A DNA stretch of 8,850 bases from assembly GCA_964538225.1 (NCBI GenBank), contig CAZIDW010000053.1, forward strand, positions 1-8,850, in the 5' to 3' direction. The notes under the pieces are model-generated. The model saw only the letters and a list, made by a program, of their open reading frames with translations. It was not told the DNA's origin and did no database searches. The position numbers and the translations under genes were made by a program. Positions 1 to 5,424 of this stretch are shown one piece after another. Each line of letters opens with the position of its first letter. Position 1 is the stretch's first letter. The stretch is from JAFGCR01 sp964538225. Lineage in GTDB: Bacteria; Patescibacteriota; Gracilibacteria; UM-FILTER-43-11.

Positions 1-110
1 TCCCCCTTATTAAGGGGGATAAGGGGGTACGGGCCGCCGTTCTCCTTCCCCTTGGGAACCGCCGTTCTCCTTATTCAAAATCAGAAATCTCAAATCTGAA
101 ATCTGAAATA
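1..110. repeat. Repeat-rich spacer downstream of fusA
   Basis: No gene is visible. Positions 1-19 (TCCCCCTTATTAAGGGGGA) form a perfect inverted repeat, and its right half is partly repeated as AAGGGGG at 21-27. A 14-bp direct repeat, CCGCCGTTCTCCTT, occurs at 34-47 and 59-72, offset by 25 bp. Positions 80-110 carry copies of the heptamer AAATCTG, which recurs in other spacers of this window. Because fusA reads leftward into this stretch, the palindrome could act in its transcript 3' end, but no clean stem plus T-run is present. The role is unknown. Confidence 0.6.
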
Positions 111-2198
111 TTAAGCCATCCCCCTTTCTTCTTTAATCTTTTCCGCCACATTGGCTGGCACTTTCTGGTAATGCGAGAATTCCATGGTATAGCTGGCGCG
201 GCCCTGAGTCATGGAGCGGAGGTCGGTGGCATAACCGAACATCTCAGACAAAGGCACTTTGGCCTGAATGGTCTTCGCAACCCCGCGGTCGCCCATGGCC
301 CCGATCTGTCCGCGTTTGGAGTTCAGGTTGCCCATCACATCACCCATGAATTCTTCGGGCGTCACCACTTCGATACTCATGATCGGCTCAAGTAAAACAG
401 GGGCGGCTTTTTTGGCGGCCCGCTGAAAACAGATAGAACCAGCCATCTTAAAGGCGAGTTCCGAGGAGTCCACATCATGGAACGAGCCATCATATAATTC
501 CACTTTCACGTCAGTCATCGGGTAACCAGCCACCACCCCGCGGGTCAGCGCCTCTTCCACGCCTTTATTGACCGCCGGAATAAATTCTTTCGGAATGCGC
601 CCCCCGACAACGGAATCAACAAACTCATACCCTTTGCCCGCCTCGTTCGGGGAGACCCGGAGAAGCACATGGCCGTACTGGCCGCGGCCCCCGGTCTGTT
701 TGGCGTATTTTTCTTCATCTTCCACCTCTTTCTGGACAGTCTCACGATACGCGACCTGCGGAGCGCCGATATTCGCCTCTACTTTAAATTCGCGCTTCAT
801 GCGGTCGACCAGCACCTCCAGATGAAGTTCGCCCATGCCGGCGATGATGGTCTGCATGGTCTCCTCGTCTGTGCGAACGGTGAACGTGGGGTCTTCTTCC
901 GCCAGTTTCTGGAGCGCTATCCCCATCTTCTCCTGGTCGGCTTTGGTTTTAGGCTCGATAGCAATAGAAATAACGGGTTCCGGAAAGGTGATGGTTTCTA
1001 AAATAATCTTTTCCCCGCCTTCATCGATCAGCGTACTGCCGGTACGAACGGATTTAAGCCCGATGACCGCGCCGATATGTCCGGCCGCAATCTCATCGAT
1101 CTCTTTCCGGCTGTTCGCGTGCATCTGGAGCAGGCGGCCGATGCGTTCTTTTTCGCCCTGCGAAGAATTATAAACATATGAACCGGATTTGAGCACGCCG
1201 GAATACACACGCACAAAAATCAAACGCCCGACAAACGGATCGGTCGCCACTTTGAAAGCCAGCGCGGCCAGCGGCTCATTGTTATCCGCCTTACGGGAGA
1301 TCTTATGCGCCTCGTCATCCACCCGATGCCCCACCACCGGCGGAACATCCAAGGGGGAAGGCAGGTATTCGTTCACCGCGTCAAGAAGGCGCTGAACACC
1401 CTTATTCTTTAAAGCGGTGCCGCACAAAACCGGAATGAATTTGTTGGCCAGAACAGATCGGCGGATAGCCTTTTTCAGGTCGTCCACGGAAAAATCCTTG
1501 CCTTCCAGGAATATTTCCATGAATTCATCATCCCCTTCCGCCACTTTTTCCAGCATTCTTCCCCTCCATTCCTCAGCCTCGGCTTTCATGTCTTCCGGAA
1601 TGTCGGTGGTTTCCATTTCCTTTCCTAAATCATCTTTGTAAATCGTGGCTTTCATTTCCACCAGATCCACGATCCCTTTCATGCTCGCCTCCAGGCCGAT
1701 CGGCAGCTGGATGGGGGACGTGTGTTGGGTCAAACGGTCGAGGATGCTCTGGAAAGATTTAAAGAAATCCGCGCCTGTGCGGTCGAGTTTGTTGATAAAA
1801 CACATGCGGGGTACTCTGTATTTATCCGCCTGCCGCCACACCGTTTCAGACTGAGGCTCCACGCCGGCCACACCGTCGAACACCACGACTCCGCCGTCCA
1901 GCACACGCATGGAACGTTCCACCTCGGCCGTGAAATCCACGTGGCCGGGCGTATCGATGATGTTGTACTGGTGTTCTTTCCAGAAACACGTGGTGGCCGC
2001 GGAAGTGATGGTGATCCCGCGTTCCTGCTCCTGCTCCATCCAGTCCATCGTGGCTTCACCTTCGTGCACTTCGCCGATCTTGTAATTGATACCGGTATAA
2101 AAAAGAATGCGTTCCGTGACCGTGGTCTTACCCGCGTCGATATGGGCAATGATTCCGAAATTACGGACTCGTTCTAAAGGGGCGCGTTCAACTGACAT
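111..2198 (-). CDS. fusA: Elongation factor G
   Basis: This is a translational GTPase that drives ribosome translocation and, with ribosome recycling factor, ribosome recycling in the cytoplasm. The 695-aa product is close to the usual length of about 700. The GTP-binding motifs are intact: G1 AHIDAGKT (18-25), G2 RGITI (60-64), G3 DTPGH (82-86), G4 NKLD (136-139) and a G5-like GTALKNKG (260-267). Domains II-V follow without interruption to the C-terminus ending ERGMA. The start MSVERAPLERVRNFGIIAHI is chosen because it matches the family N-terminus; a frame extending to 2333 adds 45 residues that only translate spacer repeats. No Shine-Dalgarno site precedes ATG; the upstream bases are A/T-rich. 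None of the usual str-operon partners (rpsL, rpsG, tuf) lies in the window, so the gene appears to stand alone here. Confidence 0.98.
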   Translation of the reverse strand: MSVERAPLERVRNFGIIAHIDAGKTTVTERILFYTGINYKIGEVHEGEATMDWMEQEQERGITITSAATTCFWKEHQYNIIDTPGHVDFTAEVERSMRVLDGGVVVFDGVAGVEPQSETVWRQADKYRVPRMCFINKLDRTGADFFKSFQSILDRLTQHTSPIQLPIGLEASMKGIVDLVEMKATIYKDDLGKEMETTDIPEDMKAEAEEWRGRMLEKVAEGDDEFMEIFLEGKDFSVDDLKKAIRRSVLANKFIPVLCGTALKNKGVQRLLDAVNEYLPSPLDVPPVVGHRVDDEAHKISRKADNNEPLAALAFKVATDPFVGRLIFVRVYSGVLKSGSYVYNSSQGEKERIGRLLQMHANSRKEIDEIAAGHIGAVIGLKSVRTGSTLIDEGGEKIILETITFPEPVISIAIEPKTKADQEKMGIALQKLAEEDPTFTVRTDEETMQTIIAGMGELHLEVLVDRMKREFKVEANIGAPQVAYRETVQKEVEDEEKYAKQTGGRGQYGHVLLRVSPNEAGKGYEFVDSVVGGRIPKEFIPAVNKGVEEALTRGVVAGYPMTDVKVELYDGSFHDVDSSELAFKMAGSICFQRAAKKAAPVLLEPIMSIEVVTPEEFMGDVMGNLNSKRGQIGAMGDRGVAKTIQAKVPLSEMFGYATDLRSMTQGRASYTMEFSHYQKVPANVAEKIKEERGMA

Positions 2199-2234
2199 AA
2201 TTTTTAATAATAAAAAAATAAATAACATTTGACA

Positions 2235-2247
2235 CCGCCTTCGGCGG
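2235..2247. repeat. Short GC hairpin, TTC loop
   Basis: CCGCC-TTC-GGCGG is a perfect 5-bp stem flanked on both sides by ACATTTGACA-like heptad sequence. It has the same architecture as the hairpin at 2319-2331. Confidence 0.6.
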
Positions 2248-2318
2248 ACATTTGACATTTGAAATTTGCAACTAGTAACTCGTAACTTGTAACTTACAGC
2301 AATCAAGTTACTAGTTAC

Positions 2319-2331
2319 GCCCCGAAGGGGC
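2319..2331. repeat. Short GC hairpin, GAA loop
   Basis: GCCCC-GAA-GGGGC is a perfect 5-bp stem between GTTAC-type heptad repeats. A 4-bp relative, CCCC-GTA-GGGG, lies at 2490-2500. Confidence 0.6.
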
Positions 2332-2402
2332 AAATTACAAGTTACAAATTTTGTCAGATGTCAGATGTCAAGTGTCAGGTGTCCTTTTAATAAAGCGGAA
2401 AA

Positions 2403-2430
2403 ATTATAACGGCTAACTCATAAATTGCAA
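2403..2430 (-). promoter_or_regulatory. Probable sigma70 promoter of fusA
   Basis: Read on the minus strand, TTGCAA (2430-2425) is followed after 16 bp by a perfect TATAAT (2408-2403). Transcription would start near 2396, giving a leader of roughly 200 nt before the ATG at 2198. It is the best promoter-like match on this strand upstream of fusA, but the call rests on sequence only. Confidence 0.55.
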
Positions 2431-2571
2431 GTGATTTTGGACGAAGTGTCGAAATATATTTTTCTTTTCCCTTCTTTCTTACCCACTAACCCCGTAGGGG
2501 AATGAAGGGGTGCACATACATACGCATAAAAATTTGGACATCAAACACAAGCCATTATAACCATCCAGAGG
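2431..2571. other. Spacer between divergent promoters
   Basis: No gene, tRNA or clear regulatory site is seen. The stretch is AT-rich, with a pyrimidine tract near 2460-2480 and a small CCCC-GTA-GGGG hairpin at 2490-2500 followed by another GGGG at 2507-2510. It separates the leftward fusA promoter from the rightward promoter at 2572. Confidence 0.5.
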
Positions 2572-2600
2572 TTGCTTTTCAGAGTGAATTTTGGTATAAT
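2572..2600 (+). promoter_or_regulatory. Promoter P1 of the dockerin gene
   Basis: TTGCTT (2572-2577), a 17-bp spacer, then the extended -10 TGGTATAAT with TATAAT at 2595-2600. The spacer contains AGAGTGAATTT, closely matching AGAGAGAAATT in the promoter at 3732-3760. The predicted start is in AGATTT near 2606, which leaves a leader of about 70 nt made mostly of heptad repeats. Confidence 0.75.
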
Positions 2601-2610
2601 AAATAGATTT

Positions 2611-2688
2611 ATTTCTGATTTCTGAATTCTGATTTGTGATTCAAATCTGAAATCTGAAATCTTGAATCTGAAATCTTGAATCTGAAAA
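2611..2688 (+). repeat. AAATCTG heptad repeat running into a start codon
   Basis: CTGATTT-type units (2616-2636) are followed by AAATCTG-type units in the opposite sense (2643-2660), with a GATTTG/CAAATC stem between them (2631-2636 with 2642-2647). A near-perfect 14-bp tandem duplication, starting CTTGAATCTGAAA, covers 2661-2674 and 2675-2688. Its second copy supplies the TTG start codon and first codons of the dockerin gene. Confidence 0.7.
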
Positions 2689-3722
2689 AGCTAATCGCCG
2701 GCCTTGCAATAAGTTTGATCTTCACTAACTGGGTCATCGCTGATTCGAGCACCAATTACACCGTGGATGTGAGTGAGCTGAACGGGGGCGGAGAACTTTC
2801 AGCGTCGTCTTCCTACCGGCTAAATGATACATTTATCGGATTTGTGGATGGCAATTTCGGCTATTCGACCAACTACACGCTCGGTTCAGGATTGGTTTAT
2901 CTGGAACAGTTATGCGGAAACGGGATTCTGGAATTCGGGGAACAATGTGATGACGGCAACACAATTTCGGGGGATGGCTGTTCAGCGACATGTCAGACAG
3001 AAGCAGTGCCCGCTGTTTGCGGGAACGGTGTGGTGGAAGCTGGTGAAGAATGCGATGACGGGAATCTAATTTCCGGGGATGGGTGCTCAGCTGCCTGCAC
3101 GCTGGAAGGCGCGCCTTCAGGGGGAGGAGGAGGGGTGATTAAGTACCTTTGCGGAAACGGCATAAAAGACCCAGGTGAGCAGTGTGATGACGGCAACAAT
3201 ATCTCTGGTGACGGCTGTAATTCCATCTGCCAGATAGAAGGGGTGTCCGAACGGACATTTACAGTCAAAACCCGCCCCGAAAAACGCGTCAATCCCACCC
3301 AAAACTGGAGAACGACCGCAACACTTGCCTTCCTTTCCAAAGAAACCGGTACGGTGACTTTTAGCACCCAGGTATCCATCAGCGACACCGGCTGGGGAAC
3401 ACTAATGACCAGCCAGATACCGGACGGCGTTTATGATGTATCGCTGAAAGGCCTGTCTCATCTGACGAAAGTGATGCGGAATGTTGATATTAACGCAGAC
3501 ACTCATACGCTGGATTTTACTTTCGGGGAAACATTTTACCTGACTGCCGGCGATGTGCATGAAAGCAAAGATGACTTCATCAACGCGCTCGACATCACCG
3601 CAGCCGTCAAAGCGCTGTATACAAGCGATGTGCACGCGGATTTAAACAAGGACGGTCTGGTCAACGCGCTCGACATCACCATCACCGTGAACAACCTCTA
3701 CCGGAACGGTGAGTCGTTTTAG
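2676..3722 (+). CDS. Secreted cysteine-rich repeat protein with C-terminal dockerin-like domain
   Basis: The 348-aa product begins with a signal peptide (about 1-22, basic MNLKK then a hydrophobic core ending VIA). A Ser/Thr/Asn-rich region follows to about 78. Three cysteine-rich repeats of the Myxo_disulph_rpt/DUF4215 type start at 80, 115 and 159; each has the pattern CGNG-GE-CDDGN-ISGDGC-C. A GGGGG linker separates repeats 2 and 3. Residues about 194-290 look like a beta-sandwich domain with an IPDGVYDVSLKGLSHL segment. The C-terminus (about 292-345) is dockerin-like: loop DLNKDGLVNALD (322-333) is a canonical calcium loop, while the first loop, DVHESKDDFINALD, is two residues longer than normal. 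The start is TTG at 2676; an in-frame TGA at 2655 rules out a longer form. The likely binding partner is the cohesin protein encoded next. Its enzymatic role, if any, is unknown, since no catalytic domain is recognised. Confidence 0.87.
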   Translation: MNLKKLIAGLAISLIFTNWVIADSSTNYTVDVSELNGGGELSASSSYRLNDTFIGFVDGNFGYSTNYTLGSGLVYLEQLCGNGILEFGEQCDDGNTISGDGCSATCQTEAVPAVCGNGVVEAGEECDDGNLISGDGCSAACTLEGAPSGGGGGVIKYLCGNGIKDPGEQCDDGNNISGDGCNSICQIEGVSERTFTVKTRPEKRVNPTQNWRTTATLAFLSKETGTVTFSTQVSISDTGWGTLMTSQIPDGVYDVSLKGLSHLTKVMRNVDINADTHTLDFTFGETFYLTAGDVHESKDDFINALDITAAVKALYTSDVHADLNKDGLVNALDITITVNNLYRNGESF

Positions 3723-3731
3723 GGGTAAGCA

Positions 3732-3760
3732 TTGATTTCCAGAGAGAAATTTGGTATAAT
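3732..3760 (+). promoter_or_regulatory. Promoter P2 of the cohesin gene
   Basis: TTGATT (3732-3737), a 17-bp spacer, then TGGTATAAT with TATAAT at 3755-3760. The spacer and -10 region closely match P1. The predicted start is in AGATTT near 3766. It begins only about 10 bp after the stop codon of the dockerin gene, with no terminator between, so read-through from P1 is also possible. Confidence 0.75.
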
Positions 3761-3765
3761 AATAA

Positions 3766-3918
3766 GATTTTAGGAAGAAGCGAGAAATGCGTTCCGAACG
3801 AAACAAAGACCAAAGGTCGCTGTGAAGTGAGGATCCCGATGTGAAAATCTGTGAAAAAGATTTTTGCATCGGGAAGCAAATTTCCCTTCTGAATCGCAAC
3901 AGAAAAAAACTAATAAAA
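3766..3918 (+). promoter_or_regulatory. Structured leader of the cohesin gene
   Basis: This untranslated stretch of about 150 nt sits between P2 and the chosen ATG. In order it holds GGAAGAAG (3773-3780), AGCGAGAAATG (3779-3789), a GACC-AAA-GGTC hairpin (3808-3818), AAGTGAGGAT (3825-3834), a long hairpin (3834-3874) and an A-rich run to ATG. AGCGA (3779-3783) can pair with TCGCT (3817-3821), closing the first half. Several elements recur in the same order before the 7408 gene. It does not match a riboswitch class I can recognise; it could be a protein-binding leader or an uncharacterised RNA element. Confidence 0.5.
3834..3874 (+). promoter_or_regulatory. 17-bp RNA hairpin in the cohesin leader
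   Basis: The arms 3834-3850 and 3858-3874 pair over 17 bp with no mismatch if two G-U pairs are allowed, around a 7-nt loop, GTGAAAA. No T-run follows directly, so it is not a standard terminator. It contains the in-frame GTG at 3841, which argues against using that codon as the start. Confidence 0.65.
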
Positions 3919-4974
3919 ATGAAAAAAATACTGCTCAGCAGTCTGATCATAGGGTTACTGATAGCATTTGGCGGCTCAGCACATGCCGCCACACTCAGCC
4001 TAAGCCCGGCCACCGCCAATCTGACGGAAATGTGTGAAAGTACAGTGAATATTATGGTGGATACTCAGGGTGCGGAAACCCGTGGCGCGGACGCTTTTTT
4101 AAGCTATGATCCCGATGAAATAGAAGTGCTGGGCATCCTGCCGGGTGAGATGTACAAAAGTTATCCCGGCAAAATAATCCAAAACGGGGATATCTTCATC
4201 ACCGCCTTCAGTGAAAACGGATTTTTTGTAGGAAGCGGCACTTTGGCCCGGCTGGTTTTTAAGAGTAAACCGGGAGTAAGATCCGCGACTATTAATTTCA
4301 AATATTCCCCCGGATCAACGGTGGACAGCAATGTGGCGGGAAGGGAAGCCGATGACATCCTGAATACTGTTTCCGGCGGGACTTATACGTTTGAACCGGG
4401 AATATGCGGACCGCCGCTTTTACGCCCCGCCGCCCCATCACCGGATACCACCCCGCCGAACATTGAAAATCTGAGGCCGGGCGTCGGCTGGGAAAACATG
4501 GTGCCCAATACCGACCTTTCCTTTGACCTGGCCGATGACGGCGCGGGAGTGGATTTGGATAGTGTGGAAGTGGAACTGGATGGCATCCGTTACAGTAAAG
4601 AGGGGCCCGATTCGTTCAATTACGAGGGCGGCAGGAACCGATACAAAATCACCATTGACCCGGAAACCGATTTCCGGAAAGCGGAAGGTGAAAAAATACC
4701 GGTAAAAATAAGGGCAAAAGATCTGAACGGCAACCAGCTGTCGCTGGATTACACGTTTTCAGTATATTCGGTGCCGGAATGCCCGTCAGAAGAGCTGAAA
4801 CCTGCCGCGCCCTTAGTGAAATACAGCGCGGGAGCAAGGGCCATGCTTCTGATTTTACTCTTATTGGTAATTGTCTTGTTTCTGGCAAACATATGGCTCA
4901 TCACCGAACCGCCTATCAAGGAAAAAACAGCGAAAAAGCCGAAACGTAAAAAAGTAAAAAGTCTGGACCGCTGA
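3919..4974 (+). CDS. Membrane-anchored cohesin-domain protein
   Basis: The 351-aa product starts with a signal peptide (MKKILLSSLIIGLLIAFGG, cleavage likely after AHA at 21-23). Residues about 24-160 fit a cohesin-type beta-sandwich: the segments VNIMVDTQG, GADAFLSYDPDEIEVLGI and GTLARLVFKSKPG follow the usual order of that family. A Pro-rich linker leads to an Ig-like domain (about 178-286). A single transmembrane helix follows at about 308-328, then a Lys/Arg-rich tail of some 20 residues expected on the cytoplasmic side. The protein would therefore hold a cohesin outside the cell. The start is ATG 3919 because it opens the signal peptide; a GTG at 3841 in the same frame lies inside a leader hairpin and would add a non-signal-like N-terminus. 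No Shine-Dalgarno site is present. The upstream neighbour carries a dockerin and is the obvious ligand. The last codons and TGA stop lie in one arm of an inverted repeat. Confidence 0.85.
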   Translation: MKKILLSSLIIGLLIAFGGSAHAATLSLSPATANLTEMCESTVNIMVDTQGAETRGADAFLSYDPDEIEVLGILPGEMYKSYPGKIIQNGDIFITAFSENGFFVGSGTLARLVFKSKPGVRSATINFKYSPGSTVDSNVAGREADDILNTVSGGTYTFEPGICGPPLLRPAAPSPDTTPPNIENLRPGVGWENMVPNTDLSFDLADDGAGVDLDSVEVELDGIRYSKEGPDSFNYEGGRNRYKITIDPETDFRKAEGEKIPVKIRAKDLNGNQLSLDYTFSVYSVPECPSEELKPAAPLVKYSAGARAMLLILLLLVIVLFLANIWLITEPPIKEKTAKKPKRKKVKSLDR

Positions 4975-4984
4975 TTTGCCGGAT
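4961..4984 (+). repeat. Left arm of 24-bp inverted repeat
   Basis: This arm is a perfect reverse complement of 5164-5187. It includes the last codons and TGA of the cohesin gene. Inside the perfect arms both sides continue with imperfectly matching GGATT-rich sequence, up to gap 1. Confidence 0.9.
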
Positions 4985-5024
4985 AAACTGATTAAGCTGG
5001 ATGGATTTTTTGGATTGTTCAGGA

Positions 5025-5124
5025 NNNNNNNNNNNNNNNNNNNNNNNNNNNNNNNNNNNNNNNNNNNNNNNNNNNNNNNNNNNNNNNNNNNNNNNNNNNN
5101 NNNNNNNNNNNNNNNNNNNNNNNN
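5025..5124. other. Assembly gap 1 (100 N)
   Basis: Exactly 100 N, the usual placeholder for a gap of unknown size. It lies inside the inverted repeat 4961-4984/5164-5187, so an unresolved hairpin or repeat probably broke the assembly. Confidence 0.97.
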
Positions 5125-5163
5125 TCCAATAAATCCTGTTAATCCATCCTGGTAATCCACAAA

Positions 5164-5187
5164 ATCCGGCAAATCAGCGGTCCAGAC
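5164..5187 (-). repeat. Right arm of 24-bp inverted repeat
   Basis: Perfect reverse complement of 4961-4984. The adjoining inner sequence 5125-5163 contains repeated AATCC/ATCCTG words that partly match the complement of 4985-5024. Confidence 0.9.
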
Positions 5188-5300
5188 GGTTATTATAGTA
5201 AACAAATGTTCACCAAGCAATAGAAATTTTATACTTCAAAAACAGCCGGAACCCATGTATAAATACGCTCCGGCAAAAAATGAAATGAACGGTTTTTTAC

Positions 5301-5316
5301 CAAAAATCGATTTTTG
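5301..5316. promoter_or_regulatory. Perfect 16-bp palindrome
   Basis: CAAAAATCGATTTTTG reads the same on both strands, about 70 bp upstream of P3. It could be a dimeric-protein operator or just AT-rich symmetry; no family is recognised. Confidence 0.3.
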
Positions 5317-5345
5317 CCTTATCTGAACTAAAAAAGGCTATTTTT
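5316..5345 (+). terminator. Weak possible terminator
   Basis: GCCTT (5316-5320) pairs with AAGGC (5334-5338) across a 13-nt loop and is followed by TATTTTTT. The stem is short and the loop large, so the call is tentative. It would end transcripts arriving from the cohesin gene before P3. Confidence 0.3.
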
Positions 5346-5385
5346 TATTATAAAATAATATACTAAATCGTGCAATGGTATATGA

Positions 5386-5414
5386 GTGCTTTCCCCCCTG
5401 AAATATGTTATAAT
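5386..5414 (+). promoter_or_regulatory. Promoter P3, almost leaderless
   Basis: GTGCTT (5386-5391), a 17-bp spacer, then the extended -10 TGTTATAAT with TATAAT at 5409-5414. TTAGATTT follows as in P1 and P2. The expected start at 5420-5421 is only 4-5 nt before the ATG at 5425. Confidence 0.65.
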
Positions 5415-5424
5415 TATTAGATTT

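Larger units (their letters stand above)
2199..2402 (-). repeat. fusA leader made of heptad repeats and two GC hairpins
   Basis: The stretch between the proposed fusA promoter and its start codon holds several short 7-nt-period repeats: GACATTT units around 2225-2262, GTAACTT-type units around 2275-2345 on both strands, and GTCAGAT-type units around 2354-2380. AACTAGTAACT (near 2270) and AGTTACTAGTT (near 2306) are inverted copies. Two GC hairpins interrupt the repeats, at 2235-2247 and 2319-2331. If the promoter call is right, all of this lies in an untranslated leader of about 200 nt. No gene is seen. Confidence 0.6.
5188..5385. other. AT-rich spacer with palindrome, no gene
   Basis: No coding region is supported. 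The stretch holds GCCGGA/TCCGGC arms around 5244-5275, which could form a 6-bp stem with a long loop, a perfect 16-bp palindrome CAAAAATCGATTTTTG at 5301-5316, and a weak terminator-like hairpin at 5316-5345. Confidence 0.5.

Noticed and set aside
1722..2177. Plus-strand open frame of 151 codons opposite fusA
   Set aside because: It is antisense to the conserved GTPase domain and has no start context or recognisable domain.
2199..2333. N-terminal extension of fusA by 45 residues
   Set aside because: The extra sequence translates spacer repeats and a GC hairpin; the family N-terminus starts at MSVERAPLERVRN, position 2198.
3841..3918. GTG start for the cohesin gene
   Set aside because: It lies inside a 17-bp hairpin and would bury the signal peptide 26 residues inside the protein.
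5025..5187. Insertion sequence with terminal inverted repeats
   Set aside because: No transposase is visible and the interior is unknown; only the inverted repeat itself can be supported.
4861..5220. Minus-strand open frame across gap 1
   Set aside because: It runs through 100 N, overlaps the cohesin gene antisense and both inverted-repeat arms, and has no coherent protein features.
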